Source: Nocardioides carbamazepini (GTDB lineage Bacteria > Actinomycetota > Actinomycetes > Propionibacteriales > Nocardioidaceae). From it: DNA of 64,000 bases. The position numbers and the translations under genes are program-made. The notes beneath the pieces were generated by a model. That model did no database searches and had not been told where the DNA came from. It saw nothing but the letters and a program-made list of their open reading frames with translations. The stretch is from NCBI RefSeq assembly GCF_024614185.1, contig NZ_JAHTLF010000013.1, forward strand, positions 488,870 through 552,869, in the 5' to 3' direction. Below are positions 41,745 to 50,887 of this stretch, piece after piece; the stretch's first letter is position 1; every line of letters starts with the position of its first letter.

Positions 41745-42134
41745 ATGCCCATCCCCGTCGTGAACGGCGCTCAGCTGATGTGCAGCTTCGGGATCTCGCC
41801 CGCCCCCCTGACGGTGCCGCCGACCAAGCGGACCATGATCGGCAAGCAGCCGGTGGCTGTCATCACGGACATCCTGCCGCTCGCCAACATCGGCTCCTTC
41901 GGGATGTGCAACTCACTGGCCAACCCGCAGGTGGCGGCGGCCACGTCGGCCGCCCTCGGGGTGCTGACCCCGATGCCGTGCGTCCCCGTGCCCGCCGGAC
42001 CGTGGGTGGGCGCCGGACCGTCGCCCCTCGTGGGCTCGCTGCCGGTCGTTCAGAACAACTGCACCCTGAACTGCGCGTGGGGCGGGGTGATCCAGGTGAT
42101 CGCTCCTGGCCAGTTCACGACGCAGACCGGGTGA
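41745..42134 (+). CDS. DUF4280 PAAR-like spike-tip protein
   Basis: 129-residue DUF4280 protein expected to cap the spike (role of Pvc10/PAAR). Features are MPIPVVNGAQLMCSFGISPAPLTV, the central ILPLANIGSFGMCNSLANP and C-terminal CTLNCAWGGVIQVIAPGQ, with four conserved Cys possibly binding metal. A 44-bp gap precedes it. A 171-bp gene-free gap follows before the sheath; no clear promoter is seen there. Confidence 0.85.
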   Translation: MPIPVVNGAQLMCSFGISPAPLTVPPTKRTMIGKQPVAVITDILPLANIGSFGMCNSLANPQVAAATSAALGVLTPMPCVPVPAGPWVGAGPSPLVGSLPVVQNNCTLNCAWGGVIQVIAPGQFTTQTG

Positions 42135-42305
42135 ACCCGCCGCACAGCGGCCATCCGTCCGAGATCACAGGAGACAGCGCGTATCTCGGGAGCAGTTTCG
42201 TCGTTTTGCACTTTTCGCGCCTCGGCATGCAGCACGATTGATCTGGTCGGCTCTTTCGGGCCCCCAGCACCCCAGCACCCCCGTACCGAGAGCGAGTCCG
42301 TTGCC

Positions 42306-43877
42306 ATGCCCACCTACACCGCCCCCGGCGTGTACGTCGAAGAAGTCGTCTCGTCTCAGAAGGTGCTCTCGTCCGCACCGACTGCCGTCGCCGCGTTCGT
42401 CGGGTTCACCGAGCGGGCTCCGCTCGACGACCCGAACGACCCTCAGGGCCTGGCACCGCGCCTGGTCACCAGCTGGAACCAGTTCGAGGCGCTGTACGGG
42501 GGCTTCGCTCCGGGCTGCATGCTGCCCCTGTCCGTCTACGGCTACTTCGCCAACGGCGGCAGCATCGCCTACATCTGCCGGGTGCCGAACGTCGAGCCGG
42601 CCGGCGAGCCGTCCCGCATCGAGCTGCCCGCGAGCGACCGGGCGCTCGGCCTGCCCGTCGCGATCGAGAGCCTGGAGCCGGACGCCGACATCACGGTGCA
42701 GATCAGCACCGACGACGCCGGCACCGACGAGGACGCCGTCGCCACCTTCACCATGACCATCCTCGAGGGTGGCGAGCCGGTGGAGTCGTTCCCCCGTCTC
42801 GACCTCTCCGGCGGAGCGACCGGTGTCGCGACCGCCGTCAACGGGACCTCCACCAAGGTCAAGGTCGACCTGCTGGTCGAGAAGGACGTCGACCTGTCCG
42901 GCCAGCTCGAGCTGATCCGCCCCGGCGTCTACGACCTGGTGAAGGCGGCGCCGGTGCCGGTGCCCGTCAACGGCCGCAAGTTCGCGGGCTCCGAGTCCGC
43001 ACGGGCCGGCATCAACGGCCTGGCCGTCGCCGAGGACGTCACCATGGTGCTGGTGCCCGACCTGGTCACCGCGGCCACGCAGGAGGACGGCACGATCGAC
43101 CTGTCGCTGTGGAAGGCCGTGCAGACCGCGCTGATCTCCCACTGCGAGCAGCACGGCAACCGGATGGCGGTGCTGGACGCGCCTCCGGGCATGAGCCCCC
43201 AGCAGATCAAGGAATGGCGCAGCGACGTCGCGATGTACGACTCGGCGTACGCCGCGCTGTACTACCCCTGGATCAAGGTCGACAACCCGATCGGCGTCAA
43301 CGGCGACCGCGAGATGCTGATCCCGCCGTCCGGCCACATCGCCGGCGTGTGGGCGCGGACCGACGAGACCCGCGGCGTGTGGAAGGCCCCCGCCAACGAC
43401 ACCATGCGCGGCGTGCTCGACATCGAGCGCAATGTGACCCAGAACGAGCAGTCGCTGCTCAACCCGATCGGCATCAACTGCATCCGCCCGTTCGGCACCC
43501 GCGGCATCCGGGTCTGGGGCGCCCGGACCCTCGCGTCCGACACCGACTGGCAGTACATCAACGTCCGCCGTCTCTTCAACATGGTCGAGGCCTCGATCCT
43601 CACCGGCACCCAGTGGGCGGTGTTCGAGCCCAACGACATCACCCTGTGGGAGGGCGTCAAGCGCACCCTCAACGCGTACCTTCGCGGCCTGTGGTCGGCC
43701 GGAGCGCTCTTCGGCGCCAACGCCGACGAGGCGTTCTACGTCAAGTGCGACGCCGAGACGAACCCGCCGGAGTCGATCGACGCGGGCCTGCTGATCGTCG
43801 AGGTCGGCATCGCTCCCGTGAAGCCCGCGGAGTTCGTGGTCTTCCGGATCAGCCAGAAGAAGCAGTCGGCTTCCTGA
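42306..43877 (+). CDS. Contractile tail sheath protein
   Basis: 523-residue sheath subunit that polymerises around the inner tube and contracts to drive it. Typical start PTYTAPGVYVEEVVSSQKVLSSAPTAVAAFVG, an inserted variable beta domain at about residues 115-230, then the C-terminal core AIGVNGDREM-like IKVDNPIGVNG, PPSGHIAGVWARTDETRGVWKAPAN and the strand-exchange arm ending VEVGIAPVKPAEFVVFRISQ. Single sheath gene, unlike the three (Pvc2-4) of the Photorhabdus cassette. Confidence 0.95.
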   Translation: MPTYTAPGVYVEEVVSSQKVLSSAPTAVAAFVGFTERAPLDDPNDPQGLAPRLVTSWNQFEALYGGFAPGCMLPLSVYGYFANGGSIAYICRVPNVEPAGEPSRIELPASDRALGLPVAIESLEPDADITVQISTDDAGTDEDAVATFTMTILEGGEPVESFPRLDLSGGATGVATAVNGTSTKVKVDLLVEKDVDLSGQLELIRPGVYDLVKAAPVPVPVNGRKFAGSESARAGINGLAVAEDVTMVLVPDLVTAATQEDGTIDLSLWKAVQTALISHCEQHGNRMAVLDAPPGMSPQQIKEWRSDVAMYDSAYAALYYPWIKVDNPIGVNGDREMLIPPSGHIAGVWARTDETRGVWKAPANDTMRGVLDIERNVTQNEQSLLNPIGINCIRPFGTRGIRVWGARTLASDTDWQYINVRRLFNMVEASILTGTQWAVFEPNDITLWEGVKRTLNAYLRGLWSAGALFGANADEAFYVKCDAETNPPESIDAGLLIVEVGIAPVKPAEFVVFRISQKKQSAS

Positions 43878-43927
43878 CCGGCCGCCCCGACTAACCCCAT
43901 CGCGCAGACGAGAACCAAGGATCCGAC

Positions 43928-44410
43928 ATGCCCAACGATGCACTCATCAGCAACGACCCGATCGTCTCCAGCAACTTCTTCCTGGAGATCGACGGCTCGA
44001 TCGTGACCATCCTCAGCAGCGTCTCCGGCCTCGACGTCGAGGTCGACGTCGTCAGCATCGAGCAGGCCGGCGCGAACGGGAAGGTGCAGGTGGTCAAGAC
44101 GCTCGGCAAGTCCACCAAGGCGCCGGACATCAGCCTGGTCAGGATGGCCCCGCCCGACTCCACCCAGGACAAGCTCTGGGGCTGGTTCAACGACATCAGG
44201 GACAAGGGCATCCTGCTCAGCGACCGGTCCAACAACCGCAAGAACGGCTCGATCGTCATGTACGACTCGACCAACGCCGAGATCGCCCGGTTCAACTTCA
44301 CCAACGGGTGGCCGAGCAAGATCGCGACCGACCAGCTCAGCATCGACTCCAACGACCCCGTCAAGGAGACCATCACGCTGACCGTCGAGAGCCTGTCGCG
44401 CGTCAAGTGA
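43928..44410 (+). CDS. Inner tube protein 1 (gp19/Hcp-like)
   Basis: 160-residue tail-tube subunit of the phage T4 gp19-like family. NFFLEIDGSIVTILSSVSGLDVEVDVV, VVKTLGKSTKAPDISLVRMAP and KLWGWFNDIRDKG are typical of CIS tube proteins (Pvc1-like). It stacks as hexameric rings inside the sheath and carries cargo. It starts 50 bp after the sheath gene and overlaps the next gene (GTGA). Confidence 0.92.
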   Translation: MPNDALISNDPIVSSNFFLEIDGSIVTILSSVSGLDVEVDVVSIEQAGANGKVQVVKTLGKSTKAPDISLVRMAPPDSTQDKLWGWFNDIRDKGILLSDRSNNRKNGSIVMYDSTNAEIARFNFTNGWPSKIATDQLSIDSNDPVKETITLTVESLSRVK

Positions 44411-44904
44411 GCGCACTGCGGACGACCTACGAGTTCACGCTCCCGCGGGGGTACGTGGACGACGACGGGATGGTGCACCGGACCGGCACCATGCGGCTGG
44501 CGACGGCCCGCGACGAGCTGGAGCCCTTGCGGGACCCGCGCGTCACCGGTCCGGACGACCCGCGGCTGACGGTCCTGGTGCTCGCCCGGGTGATCAGCAA
44601 GCTCGGCGACCTGCCCCAGGTGACGATGCACGAGATCGAGGGCCTGTTCGCCGTGGACCTGGCGTACCTGCAGGACTTCTACGGCGTCATCAACTTCGGC
44701 AACCAGGCCGAGTTCGACGCGCTCGTGCAGGCCCAGATGGGCACCCAGCTCGTGGTCGACCAACCGTCTCCGGAGCGGACACCCGCTCCGGAGACGGTGG
44801 CGGCCGCGCCGCCCGTCATCGAGGACGTCGTGGGCGAGGCCGTCGTCGAGTCCCGTCCCACCCTGCGGCACGCCGTCGAGGAGCTTCCGCGGAAGAACGG
44901 TTGA
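44407..44904 (+). CDS. Tail assembly chaperone-like protein
   Basis: 165-residue protein beginning VSALRTTYEFTLPRGYVDDDG, with MRLATARDELEPLRDPRV and a helical segment LVLARVISKLGDLPQVTMHEIEGLFAVDLAYLQDFY. This pattern resembles phage Mu gp41/phage tail assembly chaperones found next to tube genes. The last ~45 residues are Pro/Glu/Ala-rich. GTG start in GTGA overlap with tube 1. The role in tail assembly is inferred from family and position. Confidence 0.65.
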   Translation: MSALRTTYEFTLPRGYVDDDGMVHRTGTMRLATARDELEPLRDPRVTGPDDPRLTVLVLARVISKLGDLPQVTMHEIEGLFAVDLAYLQDFYGVINFGNQAEFDALVQAQMGTQLVVDQPSPERTPAPETVAAAPPVIEDVVGEAVVESRPTLRHAVEELPRKNG

Positions 44905-44914
44905 GGCATCCGCC

Positions 44915-45091
44915 ATGTTGCGCTACCCCACCGACGCCCTGTGGCAGGAGATCGCCTATCTCGCGTACCACCTGCACTGGTCGATGGGCGATCTGCTGGA
45001 CCTCGAGCACATGGACCGGGTCCGGATGGTGCGGGCGGTCGTCGCCCTGAACGAACGAGCGTGGGAGGCGGTGCGGGAGCATGCCCAGTAG
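44915..45091 (+). CDS. DUF6760 small CIS protein
   Basis: 58-residue protein: MLRYPTDALWQEIAYLAYHL, then HWSMGDLLDLEHMDRVRMVR and a helical end. This compact sequence is the DUF6760 type found between the assembly-chaperone-like gene and the second tube gene in CIS clusters. Predicted all-helical and aromatic-rich; molecular role unknown. Its 3' end overlaps the second tube gene by 11 bp. No close ribosome binding site is obvious. Confidence 0.8.
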   Translation: MLRYPTDALWQEIAYLAYHLHWSMGDLLDLEHMDRVRMVRAVVALNERAWEAVREHAQ

Positions 45092-45557
45092 CAGTGTCAC
45101 CCCGCTCGGGGGCGATCTCCCCGCAGCGAACCGGTTCATCTTCGAGCTCGACGGCACCGAGATCGGCGTCTTCCGGGAGGTCCAGGGCCTCCAGGTCACG
45201 GTCGCCGTGCACGAGTTCGCCGAGGGTGGGCAGAACTCCTACTCCCATCGGGTGCCCGGACGCATGTCCTGGCCGCACCTGCTCTTCAAGCGGGGCCTGA
45301 CCGACAGCAACGCCCTGTTCGAGTGGCTGGAGCGCAGCTCGGGTGAGGGGTTCGCCGCCGCGGGCAGCAAGCTGACCCGGTCGACCGGTGCCGTCACCGC
45401 GATCGACACCACCGGCACCCGGCTGCGCACCTGGGAGTTCCTCGACGTCTTCCCCGTGCGGTGGCGCGGCCCCGACTTCTCGATCGGCAGCCCGACGCCG
45501 CTCGAGGAGGAGCTGGAGGTCGCTCACCACGGGTTCCGGGCCAGGACCGTGACGTGA
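45081..45557 (+). CDS. Inner tube protein 2 (Pvc5-like tube/baseplate adaptor)
   Basis: 158-residue second gp19-family protein: AANRFIFELDGTEIGVFREVQGLQVTV, YSHRVPGRMSWPHLLFKRG and WEFLDVFPVRWRGPDF. In related particles a second tube protein forms the ring joining the main tube to the baseplate hub. Overlaps DUF6760 upstream and the disordered protein downstream (GTGA). Confidence 0.88.
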   Translation: MPSSSVTPLGGDLPAANRFIFELDGTEIGVFREVQGLQVTVAVHEFAEGGQNSYSHRVPGRMSWPHLLFKRGLTDSNALFEWLERSSGEGFAAAGSKLTRSTGAVTAIDTTGTRLRTWEFLDVFPVRWRGPDFSIGSPTPLEEELEVAHHGFRARTVT

Positions 45558-48427
45558 GCGGGGACGTCGTGCCGGCCACCGACGCGAACCGGCTCGGCCG
45601 GGCCGCGGCCGGGCGGCTCCGCCTGCCGGCCGCCACCGGCGCACGCCAGAGCCAGCGACAGGTCGGCATCCTGGCCCGTTCCGTCGGCCGCTTCGCCAGC
45701 GGCGTGTCTCGGCCGGTCGACGTCCGGGTCGCCCTGCGCGGCCCTGGCCTGTCCGCCGGTGAGATGCGCCCGCCACGCTGGTGGACCCCGATCGCGCAGG
45801 AGGCCGCGGACGCGCCGGCGGCCGGCGGCATCGACACTCCGGCGGGCACTCCTGCCGGTGGCCCCGCGCCGTGGCTGCGCGACGCTCGGCCGACCGGCGC
45901 CGGCGCGCTGCCCGGCCGCGGCCTGCCCCGCGCGGCTCGGGCGGTCGAGGCCGAGCAGTCCTACACCCCGGGGGGGATGCTCTCGAACCTGACCTCGGTC
46001 GAGGCCCGGGTACGCCGGCACGCCGAGGTGACCGCGTCAGGACCGATGCTCACCCAGACGGATCGGCAGAAGCTGACGGCCGTCCGGCGCCCCCCGGTCG
46101 AGGACGCGACCGGGTCCCGATCCGCATCGCCGGCGGGTCCGGCAGCACCTCCCACTCCGACCATCCGGCGCTCCCCTCGGCGTTCGCCCCCGGGCCCGTC
46201 CGCACCTGCCGCCACATCTTCCACTGCCTCGTTCAGGATCCCGTCCCCGGTCGGCTCTCCTGCGGCGTCCTCGTCTCCAGCGGGCTCACCTACGGAGGCC
46301 GCGTCCCCGGCCGACTCGTCCCCGGCCGTCTCCGCGCCGGTCGGGGGCTCACCCGCCCCTGTCTCCTCCGCCACCGCGACCGCTGCGTCCCCCGCCACCT
46401 CGACCGCCACCTCGACCGCCACCTCGACCGCCACCTCGGCCGCCACCTCGGCCGCCACCACGGCCGCCACCACGGCCGCCACCACGGCCGCCGCCCGGTC
46501 CGGAGCGGAGCCGAGCACGGCCGGTTCCGCCCCGGTCCCCGGCGCACCCGGCCCCCGGGCTCCCTGGAGTCTGGCGGCGGCCCCGACCCGGTTCTCCCGG
46601 ACCCTGCGCACCCGGGCCACACCGTCGATCCGGCTCGGCTCCGCCGCCGCAGCGACGGCCCTGACGCCGGCCACGCCCATCCGGGCGGCCGCGGTGGGGC
46701 TGCTCGATCGCGCACCGGCACTGCCTGGTCACCTGCTGCCGTCCTCACGACGCGACGCCGGCGTCGGTTCCATCGCGCCGGTCGACGTCCCCGCTCCGGC
46801 CGCCCCCGCGGCCAGGTCGACCAGCACCTCCACCGCCGTCACTGCCGCCGGGACCGACGCGGGCATCTCACCCTCCGCGGCCACATCCGCCGCCACATCC
46901 GCCGCCGCATCCGCCGCCGCTCCCGCGACATCCGCCGCCACCGCGACCTCCGCCGCCACGCCGACCGTCCGCCGGCATGCCCGCCGGAACGGACGGCCCA
47001 GCTCGGCCGCCCCCGAGTCGGCGATCGCCATGCCGGACCAGCTGGTGGTCCGCCGCTGGACCCGGCACGGCCGGAGGAACACCGCGCTGGCGACCGGCTT
47101 CGGCGTCGACACCCCGATCCGTCCCGCGACCGCCGGCGCGCTCCGCACGCCCGCACCCCCTACCGGGAACACCCTGGGCACGACCGGCCCGGGCACCACC
47201 ACCCCGGCCCCCGCGGCAGCGGACGCCACACCCGCCGCGAGCTTCGCGACGGCCCCCTGGGTGAGAGCCGCAGGCCCGGGACACGCGACGGCGGCGCCCG
47301 GCACGCCACACATCGGCCGACGGTCCGCGGCGACATCCTCCGCGGCCACCTCCACCACCTCCACCTCCCGCACCACCTCCTCGCCGGCCTCGCCGGCCCC
47401 ACCGGCGTCCTGGATCCCCGCGTCGCCTCCGAGCGGCGGTGCCGGTGCCGATCTGCAACCGCTCCCCCCCGCCGCGCCCAGCGGCCCGGTCACACCGGGC
47501 GCACCGGACGCACCGGGAGCTCCCGAGGCGACACCCCTCCCGGCCCCGGCGTTCGGCGGCTCATGGGCACCCGCTCCGGGCGAGCCGCCGCGCGCCGAGA
47601 CCAGCGCTCCCGCGGCGGCGGGGCGCACCTCCCTCGGACGCGTGGCCATCGGCCGGAGGGCACCGGGCGTCCCCGCCGGCGCCCCAGGCCTCGGCCCCGC
47701 GACATCGGGACCAGCGATCCCGGGGCAAGCGACCCCCGGGCAAGCGACCCCCGGGCAAGCGACCCCCGGGCAAGCGACCCCCGGGCAAGCGACCCCCGGG
47801 CAAGCGACCCCAGGGCCGGCGATGCCCGGTCCCGCGACGTCCCACTCCGCATCGGCGGCCGGTCCCGCGTCGACCGCGCTCCTACGCAGCCTCCCGGTCG
47901 CACCGCCCCGCACCGGGCCGGTGGCGCGCGAGGCAGCCGTCGCGCCGCCCCCGCCGCCGCACGGTGCGCCGGGCGTCCCGGCCACCTTCACCGCCGCCGA
48001 GATCGAGCGGATCCGCAGCGGCACCGGGTCGCTCCTCGAGCGCACCGCCGACCTCTTCACCGCGACGTCGGGCATCGGCGCCGCCGTCAGCCCGTCATCC
48101 AGCCCATCCTTCGGCCCCGGATCCAGTCCGGCATTCGGCGCCGCACCCGGCTCAGCACCCGGCTCGGCGCCGGGGCAGGAGCTCGACCACACCACGGGAG
48201 GTCCTGCCGTGTTCCACCAGACCAGCACCGACAGTCATGCGGTGGCCTCCTCCCGACCGGACCCCTGGCGAGCCGGCGTCCCGGACCCGTGGACCGACAT
48301 GCCCGGCGAGACCGAGCCGACCGGCGCCACCCTCGATCGGATCGTGGACGCCGTCGTCGAGCGGATCGAGGACCGGGTGATCGACGAGCTCGAACGCCGG
48401 GGCCGCCACGAGTGGCGGGTGGTCTGA
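45554..48427 (+). CDS. Long Pro/Ala/Thr-rich disordered CIS protein
   Basis: 957 residues. A short conserved N-terminal region (GRAAAGRLRLP, SRPVDVRVALRGPGLSAGEM) is followed by some 800 residues of low-complexity Pro/Ala/Thr/Ser sequence with TATS-, TAAT- and PGQAT-type repeats. The last ~45 residues are a charged helix (TLDRIVDAVVERIEDRVIDELERRGRH). GTG start in GTGA overlap with tube 2. CIS operons often have a protein with this helix here, normally much shorter. No separate tape-measure gene is recognisable, so a tape-measure or tube-lumen role is possible but unproven. Confidence 0.75.
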   Translation: MSGDVVPATDANRLGRAAAGRLRLPAATGARQSQRQVGILARSVGRFASGVSRPVDVRVALRGPGLSAGEMRPPRWWTPIAQEAADAPAAGGIDTPAGTPAGGPAPWLRDARPTGAGALPGRGLPRAARAVEAEQSYTPGGMLSNLTSVEARVRRHAEVTASGPMLTQTDRQKLTAVRRPPVEDATGSRSASPAGPAAPPTPTIRRSPRRSPPGPSAPAATSSTASFRIPSPVGSPAASSSPAGSPTEAASPADSSPAVSAPVGGSPAPVSSATATAASPATSTATSTATSTATSAATSAATTAATTAATTAAARSGAEPSTAGSAPVPGAPGPRAPWSLAAAPTRFSRTLRTRATPSIRLGSAAAATALTPATPIRAAAVGLLDRAPALPGHLLPSSRRDAGVGSIAPVDVPAPAAPAARSTSTSTAVTAAGTDAGISPSAATSAATSAAASAAAPATSAATATSAATPTVRRHARRNGRPSSAAPESAIAMPDQLVVRRWTRHGRRNTALATGFGVDTPIRPATAGALRTPAPPTGNTLGTTGPGTTTPAPAAADATPAASFATAPWVRAAGPGHATAAPGTPHIGRRSAATSSAATSTTSTSRTTSSPASPAPPASWIPASPPSGGAGADLQPLPPAAPSGPVTPGAPDAPGAPEATPLPAPAFGGSWAPAPGEPPRAETSAPAAAGRTSLGRVAIGRRAPGVPAGAPGLGPATSGPAIPGQATPGQATPGQATPGQATPGQATPGQATPGPAMPGPATSHSASAAGPASTALLRSLPVAPPRTGPVAREAAVAPPPPPHGAPGVPATFTAAEIERIRSGTGSLLERTADLFTATSGIGAAVSPSSSPSFGPGSSPAFGAAPGSAPGSAPGQELDHTTGGPAVFHQTSTDSHAVASSRPDPWRAGVPDPWTDMPGETEPTGATLDRIVDAVVERIEDRVIDELERRGRHEWRVV
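46395..46490 (+). repeat. 8 x 12-bp in-frame tandem repeat
   Basis: Three CCACCTCGACCG units are followed by two CCACCTCGGCCG and three CCACCACGGCCG units, exactly 12 bp each. They encode TATS/TAAT tetrapeptides within the disordered protein. The stepwise variants suggest expansion by slippage; changes in copy number would keep the frame. Confidence 0.9.
47716..47820 (+). repeat. 7 x 15-bp in-frame tandem repeat
   Basis: Seven 15-bp units, the five central ones identical (GACCCCCGGGCAAGC), encode consecutive PGQAT pentapeptides in the disordered protein. The identical units indicate recent expansion and likely length variation between strains without loss of frame. Confidence 0.92.
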
Positions 48428-48428
48428 G

Positions 48429-49082
48429 ATGGCCGAGCTGGAGAAGGCGTTCCTGGAGCTCGAGGGCGGCGAGCGGCTGCCCTGCCTCTACAACCCGGAG
48501 ACGCTCAGCGTCGGGCGCCGCAACAACTGGGTGTCCAACCCGATGCCGGGGAAGGGCGTGCCGACCCTGCAGTACGCCGGCGCGGGCGGCGGATGGATGC
48601 GGATGGACCTGCGCTTCGACACGACGGCCGACGGCAGCCCGGTGACGAAGCACACCGGCAAGATCCTGAAGCTGATGGAGGTGGATCCGAACCTCCCCGG
48701 CACCGACCTCGAGCGCAACAACGCGCGGCCGCCGACCGTCGTCTTCCACTGGGGCGACCTGCACTCCTTCCGTGCGGTGGTCGCCGACATCCAGCTCAGC
48801 TTCACCTACTTCTCCTCGGGCGGAGTGCCGCTGCGCGCCGAGATCCACCTCGAGCTGCGACAGTACGAGAGCTCCGACGCGCTCGGCCCCCAGAACCCGA
48901 CGTCGGGGACCCCCAAGCCGAGCCGGGTGCACCGGGTGCAGCCCGGCGAGACCCTCGACCGGATCAGCGCCCGTTACTACGGCGACGCGACCCAGTGGCG
49001 CCGCCTGGCCCGGGCCAACGACGTCGAGGACCCACTCGCGCTGCGTCCGGGCGAGCTGCTCGACATCCCGCGGGAGAGCTGA
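48429..49082 (+). CDS. LysM-containing baseplate hub protein (Pvc7-like)
   Basis: 217 residues. An N-terminal domain (LEKAFLELEGGERLPCLYNPETLSVGRRNNW, WMRMDLRFDTTADG, FHWGDLHSFRAVVADIQLSFTYFSSGGVPLRAEIHLEL) matches the CIS gp53-like baseplate/LysM proteins. A C-terminal LysM module (HRVQPGETLDRISARYYGDATQWRRLARAN) spans about 170-215. It is thought to link tube adaptor and spike hub. ATG at 48429 immediately follows the upstream stop; TGATG overlap with the spike gene. Confidence 0.9.
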   Translation: MAELEKAFLELEGGERLPCLYNPETLSVGRRNNWVSNPMPGKGVPTLQYAGAGGGWMRMDLRFDTTADGSPVTKHTGKILKLMEVDPNLPGTDLERNNARPPTVVFHWGDLHSFRAVVADIQLSFTYFSSGGVPLRAEIHLELRQYESSDALGPQNPTSGTPKPSRVHRVQPGETLDRISARYYGDATQWRRLARANDVEDPLALRPGELLDIPRES

Positions 49083-50887
49083 TGACCACCTCCACGTCGA
49101 CGATGCCCGTCCCCGCCGCCCTCGAGGTCGCGGGCGCACCGCTCAGCACACAGCGCCTCGAGCTGCTCACCTCGCTGCGGGTCGAGACCGCGGTCAACCT
49201 GGTGGGCCGGCTGACGCTGCGCTTCGCCGATGTGGGCTACCAGCTGTCGAGCGGCGCCGTGTTCGGCATCGATGCGGTGCTCCGGGTGACGGTTCCCGGC
49301 GCGCAGCAGGTGCTCTTCCACGGCAGCGTGAAGAGCATCGCGCTCGACCACTCGGCCGGGCAGGTGCCCGAGCTGGTGATCGTCGCCGAGGAGCCGACCT
49401 GGCGACTCGCACGCGACACCACGGTCACGACCTATGAGAGGACGTCTGCCGCCGACGTACTCTCCCGGCTGCTGCGGACGGTCGGGCTCAATCTGGTGAA
49501 CAGCGCGCCGGCGCTCTCCAGCCAGATCCCGGAGTACACGGCGAAGATCGGGTCCTCGCTCGCCCACCTCGACGAGACCGTGCGCGCCCACAACGCCATG
49601 TGGTGGTTCGAGGCACCCAACAAGGTGCACGTCGCCCCGGTCGGTGCCGTCGCTCCCGGCTCCGTCCGCCTCGGCTTCCCGCACACCGACGCCAACACCA
49701 CCGCCGACCAGCGCCTGCTCACGTTCTCGGTGAAGGCCACCGCGGGGACGCCCCAGCAGACCCAGGTGACGGGCTGGGACCCCAAGACGAAGCGGACGAT
49801 CGAGGGCACCGCGCAAACGGAGGCCGGCGAGGAGCATCACTTCGCGCAACTCGCCCGCCGGTCGGTGAACGGCATCAGCCGCCGGGCCATGCGCACCAAC
49901 GCCGGGGCACCCCAGATCCAGGCCGAGGCGACGACGCTCGCCAAGGCGATCCAGACCTCGATGGACTCCGATGCCCTGATCGGCAGGGGCACCGCCCTCG
50001 CCGACCCGCGGATCCGCCCGGGTGTCGTACTGGAGATCGTCGACGTGGGGCCCTCCTCGGGGAAGTACCTGGTCACCCGCGTCGAGCACGTGTACGACCG
50101 ACGTGGCTTCCACACCACCTTCCACACCGGCAGCCATCGGCCGCGCGGCCTGGTCGACACCCTGGGCGGCGGGAGCCGGCCGGAGGCCCGGGCCGACGGG
50201 ATCCAGGTCGGCATAGTGACCAACATCAGCGACCCCGAGAAGCTCGGGCGGGTCCGGGTCAAGCTCCCCTCGCTGCTCGGCAACGACGTGGAGTCGGCCT
50301 GGGCCCGCGTCTCGACGTTCGACGCCGGCAACGGGCGCGGAGCCACCTTCCTGCCGGAGGTCGACGACGAGGTCCTGGTCGGCTTCGAGGAGGGCAGCCT
50401 GCGCCGCCCCGTGGTCCTGGGCTCCGTCTACGGCGGCAAGAACAAGCAGCCCGAGCTGGGGCGCCTGCTCGGGCAGGGTCAGGTGAACACCCGCCGGCTG
50501 ACCTCGCGGACCGGGCACGCGCTGGAGATGGTCGACGAGGCCGGCAAGGAGGCCGTGCTGCTCAAGCACGGCAGGAAGGAGATGTCGATCAAGCTGGACG
50601 AGGCCTCCAACAGCCTGACCATCGAGGCCAAGAGCGGCGACCTCAAGCTCACCAACGGGCGGGCCACGATCACCCTCGCCAGCAACGGTGACATCTCCAT
50701 CGAGGGCACGGCGGTCAAGATCAAGGCCAAGAGCAACCTCTCGCTGGAGGCCACCGGCGCCGCCGAGCTGAAGGCCCAGGCGACGCTCACCGTGGAAGGC
50801 ACCACCACCACCGTCAAGGGCAAGGGCAACGCCACCTTGGAGGGCGGGATGACCACCATCAAGGGCGGGACGGTGCTGATCAACTGA
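49082..50887 (+). CDS. VgrG-like spike/hub protein (Pvc8-like)
   Basis: 601-residue fusion of gp27-like hub, gp5 OB-fold and beta-helix spike. The N-terminal ~330 residues resemble the phage late-control-D/gp27 fold. The OB domain starts near GIQVGIVTNISDPEKLGRVRVKLPSL, with WARVSTFDAGNGRGATFLPEVDDEVLVGFEEGSLRRPVVLGS. The C-terminus is a periodic beta-helix (KIKAKSNLSLEATGAAELKAQATLTVEG). No extra toxin domain is appended. The DUF4280 tip would sit on its end. One-base overlaps with both neighbours. Confidence 0.93.
   Translation: MTTSTSTMPVPAALEVAGAPLSTQRLELLTSLRVETAVNLVGRLTLRFADVGYQLSSGAVFGIDAVLRVTVPGAQQVLFHGSVKSIALDHSAGQVPELVIVAEEPTWRLARDTTVTTYERTSAADVLSRLLRTVGLNLVNSAPALSSQIPEYTAKIGSSLAHLDETVRAHNAMWWFEAPNKVHVAPVGAVAPGSVRLGFPHTDANTTADQRLLTFSVKATAGTPQQTQVTGWDPKTKRTIEGTAQTEAGEEHHFAQLARRSVNGISRRAMRTNAGAPQIQAEATTLAKAIQTSMDSDALIGRGTALADPRIRPGVVLEIVDVGPSSGKYLVTRVEHVYDRRGFHTTFHTGSHRPRGLVDTLGGGSRPEARADGIQVGIVTNISDPEKLGRVRVKLPSLLGNDVESAWARVSTFDAGNGRGATFLPEVDDEVLVGFEEGSLRRPVVLGSVYGGKNKQPELGRLLGQGQVNTRRLTSRTGHALEMVDEAGKEAVLLKHGRKEMSIKLDEASNSLTIEAKSGDLKLTNGRATITLASNGDISIEGTAVKIKAKSNLSLEATGAAELKAQATLTVEGTTTTVKGKGNATLEGGMTTIKGGTVLIN

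Noticed and set aside
45781..48645. A 954-codon alternative frame overlapping the disordered protein.
   Set aside because: It is very Arg-rich, runs out of the operon register and into the LysM gene in the wrong frame; the chosen frame has GTGA coupling and a conserved C-terminal helix.
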